Below, piece by piece: positions 45,608 to 57,298 of a DNA stretch of 64,000 nucleotides. The notes under the pieces are model-generated. The model had not been told where the DNA came from, searched no databases, and saw only the letters and a program-made list of their open reading frames with translations. The stretch lies in assembly GCF_000807855.2 (NCBI RefSeq), contig NZ_JRYR02000002.1, positions 573,756 to 637,755 of the forward strand, in the 5' to 3' direction. Each line of letters opens with the position of its first letter. Within the stretch, counting starts at the first letter, position 1. Source of the stretch: Flammeovirga pacifica (GTDB lineage Bacteria; Bacteroidota; Bacteroidia; Cytophagales; Flammeovirgaceae). Both the position numbers and the translations under genes were made by a program.

Positions 45608-45641
45608 AAAATCCCACAAGCTGTATATCTTGTGGGATTTT
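45608..45641 (-). terminator. Terminator of the beta-galactosidase gene
   Basis: Stem AAAATCCCACAAG (45608-45620) with CTTGTGGGATTTT (45629-45641). The same 13-bp stem occurs at 49265-49299. Confidence 0.88.
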
Positions 45642-45648
45642 ATCTATT

Positions 45649-49418
<3,770 letters not shown>

Positions 49419-49631
49419 TTAATACTTCTTCTTTGGAAAACCTTTCATATTATTTGGTTTCATTTTAGGCTTTACAAGATAATTTACCCTATCAAATTCT
49501 TTCTTTAATTTTTTATTTTCAGGATCAAACTTTAGTTCCATTTTTAATTTTTTATGTAACCTTTGTAGTTCTTCCTTTTTAAGAAACTTCAGATCGTTTG
49601 TTTTACTGACTGTTTTTTTTGTGTTTTTCAT
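49419..49631 (-). CDS. Small Lys-rich protein
   Basis: 70 residues, very basic (FLKKEELQRLHKKLKMELKF), probably helical; no signal peptide and no known family. It may be nucleic-acid-binding. A terminator is found 120 bp downstream, supporting a small transcript. Confidence 0.55.
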   Translation of the reverse strand: MKNTKKTVSKTNDLKFLKKEELQRLHKKLKMELKFDPENKKLKKEFDRVNYLVKPKMKPNNMKGFPKKKY

Positions 49632-49846
49632 AACTCAATATAAAAAACATCCTTAATAAAACGGTATTTTAAAAATAGATTATGAAATATTAGATCTAAT
49701 CACGGTTTAGAATGGGTATAATGCTAATTAAATATCCCAACCATACTTAACATTTCTTTCAAATATACCATCGATTTTAAATAATCTTATCTAATTTTGC
49801 AGCCATACTATAATTAACAATCTTATTCATTACATAACCAAGAAAA

Positions 49847-52435
49847 ATGAATCGAATGACAATCTGTTGGAAACATATTGTTTCTTGTGTGACACTAACA
49901 ATCATTACTACTACCACCCTCTTTGGACAAAATAAACTATCGGGACATGTGGTAGAAAGCAGTAACAAAACTCCTATTGAATATGCAACCGTGGCATTGT
50001 ACGATCAAACGGATAATAGTTTAATTACGGGTGTAGTTACTGATGCAAAAGGTGATTTTACTATCGCTAAACTAAAAAAAGGAACTTATAAGCTGACCAT
50101 TGCTTTTATGGGTTTTGAAAATTTCGCGAAGGAAAATATCACTATTTCTGGTAGTTCTTTAGACTTAGGAACACTTACTTTAAAGGAAGATCATCAAATG
50201 CTTCAGGAAATTGAAGTAAAAGGTGAACAATTGACGGCGGTGACGAAGGTAGACCGTCAAGTGTATGATGCTACTAAATTTGAAGCTGCAGCAGGGGGTA
50301 CTGCTACAGATGTACTTAAAAATATGCCTTCTGTTAGTATAAATGCTGAAGGCGATTTATCTGTTAGAGGTACATCAGGATTTGTGGTATTAGTAAATGG
50401 CAAACCTGTACAAACTGATGCTGCGACTATATTAAATCAACTACCGGCTAATTCAGTCAAGAATGTTGAAGTAATTACTGCCCCATCTGCAAAATATGAT
50501 TCAGAGGGTAAAGCGGGTATTATTAATATTATCACTACCAAAGGAGCAACAGATAATTTGTATGCACAGGTAAATGTTCGCTATGGTTTACCAAGTGTTG
50601 AACCATATGATAATGCAAAAATGCCTTTAAGATATGGAGGCGATTTTACAGTGGCTCAACAAAAAAACAAATGGAATTGGGCTGTTGGAGGTTCGTACCA
50701 AAGAAACGACAAAACGGGTCGTAGAGAAGGCGATGTTTGGACAAAAATTGATGATGATCCAAAATTCGGTTTCCCTTCTGATGGTGAGAGATCGTATGTA
50801 GAAGAGAATTATTCAGGTAACCTTTCTTTAGGATTTCAAGCTACTGAAAATACCAATTTCAACTTTGCTGCTATGGGGGGTATTCGTGATAAAACGAGAT
50901 TGGCAGATATATATTATAACGACAATCGTTTTGAGGATGAAACGACTCCATTCCAATATTATAACCATAACTCAAGAAACAGACAATCCGACTTTTTCGT
51001 TACAAGTTTTGATTTCAATCATACTTTTGAGAACGAATCTAAGTTAAGTGCTTCTGTTTTGTATGAATATACTTTATTGGGTGGCCCAACCTACAACGAT
51101 AACCAAAGAGAAAACTTCTCTACTCCAGAAAGTCAACAATATTTCTACTTAAGAGAAAGAAATACGAATGAAAATCCTTTGAATGGTTTTAGAGCAAATA
51201 TTGATTATAACTTCAAGCCCTCAAAATTAGGACAATTTGAAGTGGGTTATCAATTCAGAACGTTAGATCATCAAGGTGATTTCTTGTACGAAAGAGAAGA
51301 TTTGAATGAAGGAATACCTTCTGGAAATTGGCAAGTAGTTGATAATTATTCTTCAAACTTAAACTTGAAGAGAAATATTCATTCAGCTTACGGTCAATTA
51401 GCAGGTAAGAAAGGTGATTGGACGTACGGTGTTGGTGTAAGAGCAGAATACATGGATCGTCAAGTTGATTTCTTAGGTTTTGAAAATGGTCAACTACTTC
51501 CTGAAAGTCAAAGGGAAGTGAAGAAATATGACTATTTAAAGCTATTCCCATCAGCAAATTTACAATATCAAATAAATGATGGCTTGGCTTTGAAAACTGC
51601 CTACAGTAAACGTGTAGAGAGAACGACGACCTTTAAAATGAATCCTTTTAAAGAAAAGGAACATTCAGAAACTCTAGAACAAGGTGACGCAGACTTACTA
51701 CCAGAATTTATCGATTTAGTAGAATTAGGGGCTTCTCAAGAAATTGGTGACCATTCTATTTTTGCTACTGCCTATTTTAGAAATACAGAGAACCTTATTA
51801 ATAGAACCAATACGGTGGATAGTGATTCTGTACTGAACAGAATTTACACTAATGTAGGTAATAGTAAAGTATTCGGTTTTGAATTAGGTACTTCTTTAAA
51901 ATTAACGAAGTGGTGGGATTTTTATGCAGGTGGCAACGTATATCATCAGCATATTACTGGTAAATTTGATTACGATGATACAGATAATGATTGGATGATT
52001 TCTATTCCTGTAGATACCAAAGCATGGCAATACAGTTTTAATATCAATACAACATTTGATATTACTTCTACCCTATCTACCAATTTCGGATTCAATTACC
52101 TATCAGAAAGAGTAACAGCTCAAGGTAAAGATTCTAGGTTCTACTCTCCGAATTTATCTGTGAAGAAAACATTCTTGGATAACCGATTGGCAGTCAACTT
52201 CCAATGGCTCAATATGGATATGGGATTGATGAATACCAATGAACAAAGAATTACAACAAATGGTGATTATAATGCTGTGTTAGCAGATGGTACTGTTCAG
52301 AGACAACAGTTTTATACCACTACCAATTATGTTTATGAAGTAGATCAATTGATTATTAACGTGACCTATAATTTCAATAGTTCTAAGAATAAATCGAAGA
52401 AAGTGAAATCTGAATTTGGTTCAAAAGAATTCTAA
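49847..52435 (+). CDS. TonB-dependent outer-membrane receptor (beta-barrel family)
   Basis: 862 residues. N-terminal signal peptide, then a carboxypeptidase-regulatory-like domain (SGHVVESSNKTPIEYATVALY ... LKKGTYKLTIAFMGF) about 28-105, a plug domain (DVLKNMPSVSINAEGDLSVRG, PSAKYDSEGKAGIINIITTKG) about 125-215, then a large beta-barrel of the outer-membrane beta-barrel family (PF14905) with many alternating strands and a terminal part close to VDQLIINVTYNFN. It imports a ligand through the outer membrane with energy from TonB; ligand unknown. Not of the SusC type: no SusD-like partner follows. Single gene, terminator at 52443. Confidence 0.9.
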   Translation: MNRMTICWKHIVSCVTLTIITTTTLFGQNKLSGHVVESSNKTPIEYATVALYDQTDNSLITGVVTDAKGDFTIAKLKKGTYKLTIAFMGFENFAKENITISGSSLDLGTLTLKEDHQMLQEIEVKGEQLTAVTKVDRQVYDATKFEAAAGGTATDVLKNMPSVSINAEGDLSVRGTSGFVVLVNGKPVQTDAATILNQLPANSVKNVEVITAPSAKYDSEGKAGIINIITTKGATDNLYAQVNVRYGLPSVEPYDNAKMPLRYGGDFTVAQQKNKWNWAVGGSYQRNDKTGRREGDVWTKIDDDPKFGFPSDGERSYVEENYSGNLSLGFQATENTNFNFAAMGGIRDKTRLADIYYNDNRFEDETTPFQYYNHNSRNRQSDFFVTSFDFNHTFENESKLSASVLYEYTLLGGPTYNDNQRENFSTPESQQYFYLRERNTNENPLNGFRANIDYNFKPSKLGQFEVGYQFRTLDHQGDFLYEREDLNEGIPSGNWQVVDNYSSNLNLKRNIHSAYGQLAGKKGDWTYGVGVRAEYMDRQVDFLGFENGQLLPESQREVKKYDYLKLFPSANLQYQINDGLALKTAYSKRVERTTTFKMNPFKEKEHSETLEQGDADLLPEFIDLVELGASQEIGDHSIFATAYFRNTENLINRTNTVDSDSVLNRIYTNVGNSKVFGFELGTSLKLTKWWDFYAGGNVYHQHITGKFDYDDTDNDWMISIPVDTKAWQYSFNINTTFDITSTLSTNFGFNYLSERVTAQGKDSRFYSPNLSVKKTFLDNRLAVNFQWLNMDMGLMNTNEQRITTNGDYNAVLADGTVQRQQFYTTTNYVYEVDQLIINVTYNFNSSKNKSKKVKSEFGSKEF

Positions 52436-52442
52436 TAATAAG

Positions 52443-52471
52443 AAAAGGCGGTTTTATAAAAACCGCCTTTT
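52443..52471 (+). terminator. Terminator after the TonB receptor
   Basis: Stem AAAAGGCGGTTTT (52443-52455) with AAAACCGCCTTTT, loop ATA, then T-run. Confidence 0.9.
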
Positions 52472-52496
52472 TACTTTAATATAATCTTAAACTAAT

Positions 52497-53096
52497 TCAA
52501 TGTATCGTAAATGTTTCGCAAAATGTAGTTACACCTGTTAGGATAAATTCTATCCCCATGGCTAGGATAATTAATCCCATAAACCTTGTGGCTAACTGAC
52601 TTGATTTTGAATTTCTTTTGGATGACCTTTTAGACATTAAGGCTATAATAACCCACATAATAATAAGAACTACTGCTATAGAAATTAAAGCCACTATTGG
52701 AATACTATTTTCTGATTGAGTAATGGAAAGAGTAATTACACCAGTGATTGTCCCAGGACTTGCTGCAAACAAGACCAAAGGAGTTAAACTTTTTTCCTTC
52801 TCTGAATTCTCATTGTTTTTTTCTTTCTTATTTAGCATTTGAAAGCCAATTGAAACTAAGACTATACCACCTGCTACTTGGAAAGCATCTAAGCTTATAC
52901 CTAATAAGTGTAATATTTTTGATCCTAGAAAAGCCGATAAACTTAGTATAATCCCAACTGTAAATATTGTTTCGGTAAGGTCTTTTAATTTTTCTTCGTG
53001 TTTTTTCCCTTTTTCAATGCTATTAAATATTTGAGCACAAATCATAGGGTTTACTAATGAGATAATGGTTAATATTCCTTGAAAATAGATTTCCAT
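52497..53096 (-). CDS. MarC family membrane protein
   Basis: 199 residues from ATG 53096; the ORF could be read from 53168 but the added 24 residues include no expected helix. Six hydrophobic helices, with MarC-type features: ISLVNPMICAQIFNSI, LSLSAFLGSKILHLLGISLDAFQVAGGIVL and LFAASPGTITGVITL. The role of the family is unclear; multiple drug resistance was proposed and withdrawn. Inner membrane. Confidence 0.88.
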   Translation of the reverse strand: MEIYFQGILTIISLVNPMICAQIFNSIEKGKKHEEKLKDLTETIFTVGIILSLSAFLGSKILHLLGISLDAFQVAGGIVLVSIGFQMLNKKEKNNENSEKEKSLTPLVLFAASPGTITGVITLSITQSENSIPIVALISIAVVLIIMWVIIALMSKRSSKRNSKSSQLATRFMGLIILAMGIEFILTGVTTFCETFTIH

Positions 53097-53217
53097 AATT
53101 TTGAAAGTATTGAAGTGAAACAAAAAGATGTTTTTAAATCTTACTTTACAAAGGTGGTAGTATTCCATTATAATCAGTTATACAAAATCGTAGCTTATTT
53201 ATATGAAATCGTTAAAT

Positions 53218-53520
53218 CTATTCTCCGAATAATTTTTTCATTCTATCGAAGTGAGTTTTGAATTCTTTCACCTTGTTTTTTCTTTCTTCTAATAGATCAT
53301 CTCTTTTCAATACATAATTCATCCCTTCTTCTGGTGGAATTCCACAAGATAATTTCACTTCACCTTCCACTTCAATTAGACATGAGTTACAAGTTCCGTA
53401 TTTCCTCATTGTCTTATAACATGGTGCAGTTACACTTAATTTATTTCTTTTTATAACATCTAAGAGAGTTTTATCTCTATCATGTTTGTCATATAAAATT
53501 CCATCTATTGATATTTTCAT
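53218..53520 (-). CDS. Small 2Fe-2S ferredoxin-like protein
   Basis: 100 residues from ATG 53520 (the ATG at 53544 adds eight residues without a fitting strand). Four cysteines in the pattern of NuoG-type N-terminal ferredoxin domains: TAPCYKT...GTCNSCLIEVEGEVKLSCGIPPEEGMNYV. The first cysteine segment differs from the usual YHGGL type. An electron carrier acting with an oxidoreductase elsewhere is likely; no partner lies beside it. Confidence 0.8.
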   Translation of the reverse strand: MKISIDGILYDKHDRDKTLLDVIKRNKLSVTAPCYKTMRKYGTCNSCLIEVEGEVKLSCGIPPEEGMNYVLKRDDLLEERKNKVKEFKTHFDRMKKLFGE

Positions 53521-53648
53521 AAAGTAAAAATGGGGAATAATCATTAGAAATCAGAAAAAAAATTACTCCCCTATTTATGTCAGTATTATTCCTTTATTAT
53601 TCCTATCAGACAATTACTTTTATGATGAAATGAAATTTTAATTGAATC

Positions 53649-55097
53649 ATGAATAAAACAACTATTATTAAAGTAATTTTACTTTGTGCCTTTATTACGG
53701 GGTGCTCAAGTTCGAAAGTAAACAAACTAAAAACTAAACAACCAAATGTACTGATTATATTATCAGATGATCAAGGATGGGGTGATGTAGGTTTTAATGG
53801 ATGTACTGATATCCCAACTCCAAATTTAGATCAATTGGCCAAGGAGGGTATTGTGTTTTCTCAAGGATATGCCGCACATCCTTATTGTAGTCCAAGCAGA
53901 GCCGGTTTATTATCAGGTAGAAATCAACAACGTTTTGGTCATGAAAATAATTTACCTTACAATGATGCGAAAGCGGATGATGGTCTGCCATTAGATCAAT
54001 TATTAATATCTGAATTATTACAAAAGAATGATTATAAAACTTGTGCTATTGGTAAATGGCATTTGGGTGATTCTATAAATTATTGGCCTAATAAAAGAGG
54101 ATTCGATGATTGGTATGGCTTCTGGGGTGGTGGAATGAATTACTGGGGCGATATTAAAAAAGGTAGGAATGAATATGGCGGACTTTTAAAAAATGGAGTT
54201 CCGGTTCCAAAATCAGAAATCACTTATCTTACTGATGATTTTTCTAATGCGGCAGTGAACTATATTGATCAATACAAGAAAGAAGAAAAATCTTTTTTTA
54301 TGTACCTAGCATATAATGCACCTCATACTCCAATTCAAGTAACGAATGAATATACCAAAGCTGTGGATCATATAGAAGATGGTGATAGGGCTGCTTATGC
54401 AGCAATGGTTTATGGTATGGATGTAGGAATAGGAAAAGTAATACAAAAATTAAAAGATATAGGAGAATATGAAAATACCTTAATCTTTTTTTACAGTGAT
54501 AATGGAGGGACAAGATATAGAGCAAACAACCAACCTTTCCGAGGATATAAAGGGATGCTTTTTGAAGGTGGTATAAGAGTACCATTTTTAATGACCTATC
54601 CTGGACACATAAAAGGAGGTCAAACATATGAAAAAATGATATCTGCTCTTGACATATATCCTACAATTTTAGCGACTACTAACATTAAACACCCCGATGC
54701 TGAAAAATTAGATGGCATTAATCTAACTCCTTATTTAAAGGGTGAAAATGAATTAAAGCCACATAACGAATTATATTGGAGATACTCAGATGGAGCCGGA
54801 AAAGCGATGAGATTAGGTAAATATAAAATGATAATGTCGGGCTTTAAAAACAACGAATATTTTTTATTTGATATCGAAAATGATCCCTACGAACATCATA
54901 ATCTAGCTAAAAAATACCCCGAAAAGCTAAAAGAAATGCAGCTTTTATACGATAAATGGGATGCACAAAATGTTGATGCTTTATGGCAAGATCCTCATGC
55001 TAAAAACATTTCAAAAGAAGAATATAAAAGGCAATCGGCTTTAGATAAAGCAACGTCAGGAGATAAAACAAAAGGGGTAACTAATCTTAAATTATAA
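53649..55097 (+). CDS. Lipoprotein sulfatase (arylsulfatase type)
   Basis: 482 residues; lipoprotein signal FITGC (Cys19). Formylglycine motif CSPSR at Cys80, metal ligands in SDDQGWGDVGFNGC and FYSDNGGTRYRANNQPF. This S1 sulfatase differs from the two iduronate-sulfatase-like ones and is closer to arylsulfatase or N-acetylgalactosamine/glucosamine-type enzymes. The C-terminus is extended with a Lys-rich tail (DKATSGDKTKGVTNLKL). Anchored to the inner or outer membrane. Confidence 0.9.
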   Translation: MNKTTIIKVILLCAFITGCSSSKVNKLKTKQPNVLIILSDDQGWGDVGFNGCTDIPTPNLDQLAKEGIVFSQGYAAHPYCSPSRAGLLSGRNQQRFGHENNLPYNDAKADDGLPLDQLLISELLQKNDYKTCAIGKWHLGDSINYWPNKRGFDDWYGFWGGGMNYWGDIKKGRNEYGGLLKNGVPVPKSEITYLTDDFSNAAVNYIDQYKKEEKSFFMYLAYNAPHTPIQVTNEYTKAVDHIEDGDRAAYAAMVYGMDVGIGKVIQKLKDIGEYENTLIFFYSDNGGTRYRANNQPFRGYKGMLFEGGIRVPFLMTYPGHIKGGQTYEKMISALDIYPTILATTNIKHPDAEKLDGINLTPYLKGENELKPHNELYWRYSDGAGKAMRLGKYKMIMSGFKNNEYFLFDIENDPYEHHNLAKKYPEKLKEMQLLYDKWDAQNVDALWQDPHAKNISKEEYKRQSALDKATSGDKTKGVTNLKL

Positions 55098-55218
55098 TAA
55101 TACTAACACATGATAGTATTAGAATATGATAACACTCCTATTTAATATCAATTGTTTGTAGTCACAGTATAGTTTATAGAACTTCATACCGTGGTTACAG
55201 ACATTGATAAATTGATAT

Positions 55219-56043
55219 ATGCTTAAAAGAATAACCTTAAACTTATTTTGCTTTTTTTTAGTAACTGGTGTTTTCGCTCAAAATTTAGAAAAAGAAATAA
55301 CTTCTCGAAAAAAATCTATATCTATTACTTGGGGATGGAATTGGTCTGATTACTCTTCCTCTGATATTCATTTTAAAGGTAATAATCATAATTTCACTCT
55401 TCATAATGTAGAGGCTTCTCATCGCCCAACTCAATTTGATTTTAATAGCTATTTTGTTCATTTCACTACGCCTCAATATAATTTTAAATTAGCCTATTTT
55501 TTTAATGACAATTGGAATGTTTCTTTTGGAGTTGATCATATGAAATATGTCATGATTCAAAATCAAAAGGTAAAAATTGATGGTATTATTAATGAAGGAA
55601 GTCCGTATGACCGAGTATACAATTCTAATGATATAATTCTTACAGATGATTTTTTAACCTTTGAACATACTGATGGTCTAAATTATCTATACCTAGGTAT
55701 AAATCGTTTTGATGAATTATACAATTTCACTAAAATGAATGGACCTAATATTTCTATCAATCTTACAGAAGGTTGTAGTGCTGGAGTACATTTACCAAAA
55801 ACAAATGCTAGAATGTTTGGGAAAAATCGAAATGATGAATTTCATTTAGCAGGCTATGGATTAGATTTAAATTTAGGTCTTAATTTTACTTTCTATGATT
55901 ACTTTTTTATTGAAGGAGATTTGAAAGGTGGGTTTGTACATATGCCTGATATTAAAACCTCTCATGAAGTTGGAAATAGAGCTAATCAGCACTTTTTTTA
56001 TTCTCAATATGCAGCTGTTTTTGGGTTTAATTTCCCTTTATAA
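55219..56043 (+). CDS. Outer-membrane beta-barrel protein, unknown
   Basis: 274 residues. Signal peptide (FAQ at about 20). The mature protein alternates aromatic and polar residues as transmembrane strands (YNFKLAYFFNDNWNVSFGVDHMK ... GLNFTFYDYFFIEGDLKGGF) and ends in a phenylalanine-rich strand (FFYSQYAAVFGFNFPL), as expected for an outer-membrane barrel. About 120 bp after the sulfatase; perhaps one transcript. Confidence 0.7.
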   Translation: MLKRITLNLFCFFLVTGVFAQNLEKEITSRKKSISITWGWNWSDYSSSDIHFKGNNHNFTLHNVEASHRPTQFDFNSYFVHFTTPQYNFKLAYFFNDNWNVSFGVDHMKYVMIQNQKVKIDGIINEGSPYDRVYNSNDIILTDDFLTFEHTDGLNYLYLGINRFDELYNFTKMNGPNISINLTEGCSAGVHLPKTNARMFGKNRNDEFHLAGYGLDLNLGLNFTFYDYFFIEGDLKGGFVHMPDIKTSHEVGNRANQHFFYSQYAAVFGFNFPL

Positions 56044-56122
56044 TTATAAATTGATTCATGCATTTTCATTATTTTGCATGGATGAATTAAATTGAACAAT
56101 CAATTATTGAATAAACTATAAA

Positions 56123-56728
56123 ATGAAATTAAACTTCACCATAATTGTGACACTTCTGTCACTTCACTTTTGTATAGCTCAAAATTATACTGATGAAATA
56201 CAAAAATATCAAGTTCATTTAACAGAAGAATATAAAGATCCTAAAACCTCTCCTTTAAAAGGAGAAATGCTAAAAGAATTCAAAGGGCATGAATACTTCC
56301 CTATTGATAAAAAATATAGTGTAAAAGCCAAGTTCAAAAGAGTGAAGGGTAAACCTTTCGGAATGAAAACTTCCTCAACTAAATTAAAGACGTATGAAAC
56401 ATACGGTATAGCTACTTTTAAAATTGATGGTAAAAAGTATAAACTATCTATATACCAAAGCCATCGTCTACGTACTATGCCCGAATATAAGGATTACTTA
56501 TTTTTACCGTTTATGGATCAAACGAACGGCACAACTTCATATGGAGCTGGACGTTACTTAGATTTAAGAATTCCTGAAGACGGAAAAACGATAGTGATAG
56601 ACTTTAATAAGGCCTATAATCCTTATTGTGCGTATTCAGACGGGTATTCTTGTCCAATACCACCAAGTGAAAATTATCTTGACACAAAAATTGAAGCTGG
56701 TATTAAAAACCCAAAGCATGAGCACTAA
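56123..56728 (+). CDS. DUF1684 family exported protein
   Basis: 201 residues with a signal peptide (HFCIAQ). The DUF1684 pattern is complete: KHYFPIDKKYSV-like opening, GTATFKIDG-type strand (GIATFKIDGKKYKLSIYQSHRL), FLPFMDQTNGTTSYGAGRYLDL and YNPYCAYSDGYSCPIPPSENYLD. Role unknown; members are widespread in Bacteroidota. Closed by a bidirectional terminator. Confidence 0.85.
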   Translation: MKLNFTIIVTLLSLHFCIAQNYTDEIQKYQVHLTEEYKDPKTSPLKGEMLKEFKGHEYFPIDKKYSVKAKFKRVKGKPFGMKTSSTKLKTYETYGIATFKIDGKKYKLSIYQSHRLRTMPEYKDYLFLPFMDQTNGTTSYGAGRYLDLRIPEDGKTIVIDFNKAYNPYCAYSDGYSCPIPPSENYLDTKIEAGIKNPKHEH

Positions 56729-56748
56729 GAAAAATTGGAAATAAAAAT

Positions 56749-56769
56749 AGGCGACCATATCGGTCGCCT
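56749..56769. terminator. Bidirectional terminator DUF1684 / small lipoprotein
   Basis: Stem AGGCGACC (56749-56756) with GGTCGCCT (56762-56769) with an A-run before and T-run after. Confidence 0.85.
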
Positions 56770-56800
56770 TTTATTTTATACTAGAATTTCTTGGTCTGTT

Positions 56801-56971
56801 TTATTCTGTTACTGGAATGTTTACAGACGAAGAATCTAATTGAATGTCATGTTGAACAAACAAATCATTGATCTGTTTTTTTGGTATAAATGGAAGTGGA
56901 TCAGCTTGTGGTGTACAAGATGCAAATAATATTGATGTTCCAGCGATGATAGTGATTAGTAGCTTTTTCAT
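56801..56971 (-). CDS. Small lipoprotein
   Basis: 56 residues: MKKLLITIIAGTSILFASC is a lipoprotein signal with Cys19; the mature part (TPQADPLPFIPKKQINDLFV...) has no cysteines and ends VNIPVTE. It ends 30 bp before the shared terminator. A plus-strand frame across the same bases is a shadow. Short but well supported by its lipobox and terminator. Confidence 0.7.
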   Translation of the reverse strand: MKKLLITIIAGTSILFASCTPQADPLPFIPKKQINDLFVQHDIQLDSSSVNIPVTE

Positions 56972-57298
56972 AGAATGGAGAGTTTACAGAATAAGTTTCA
57001 CTTTAATTTGGCATATCTTACATTGTAAGTTTCTGATTGCCTTTATCTTATTAACTCCATTAATTGAACAAAGATTCACTTTATTAACACTTATAATCTG
57101 TCGATAACATCTATTATATAGTGGTGGTAATGCTAGTAAACAATAAAAAGTGGCCTGATTTCATGCATAAAATGATAATCAGGCCACTTTTTAAATAAAC
57201 TAAGTAAAATATCTCACTTTAAAAAAGCATGTAAGAATTTCAAGAAGTTTAAAGAATTTAAAATATTGTAATCGAATATTTATAAAAACACTTTTTTG
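56972..57298. other. Intergenic with terminator of the caspase operon
   Basis: 327 bp. Contains the strong terminator at 57145-57192; nothing else seen. Confidence 0.5.
57145..57192. terminator. Long terminator of the caspase operon
   Basis: Stem AAAAAGTGGCCTGATT (57145-57160) with AATCAGGCCACTTTTT (57177-57192), 16-nt loop; works on both strands. It ends the minus-strand caspase operon 107 bp after the last stop. Confidence 0.85.

Noticed and set aside
49847-52435. SusC-type receptor of a polysaccharide locus
   Set aside because: Domain pattern fits the general beta-barrel TonB family, and no SusD-like lipoprotein follows.
56868-57107. Plus-strand frame of 79 codons
   Set aside because: It is antisense to the small lipoprotein gene at 56801-56971, which has a clear lipobox.
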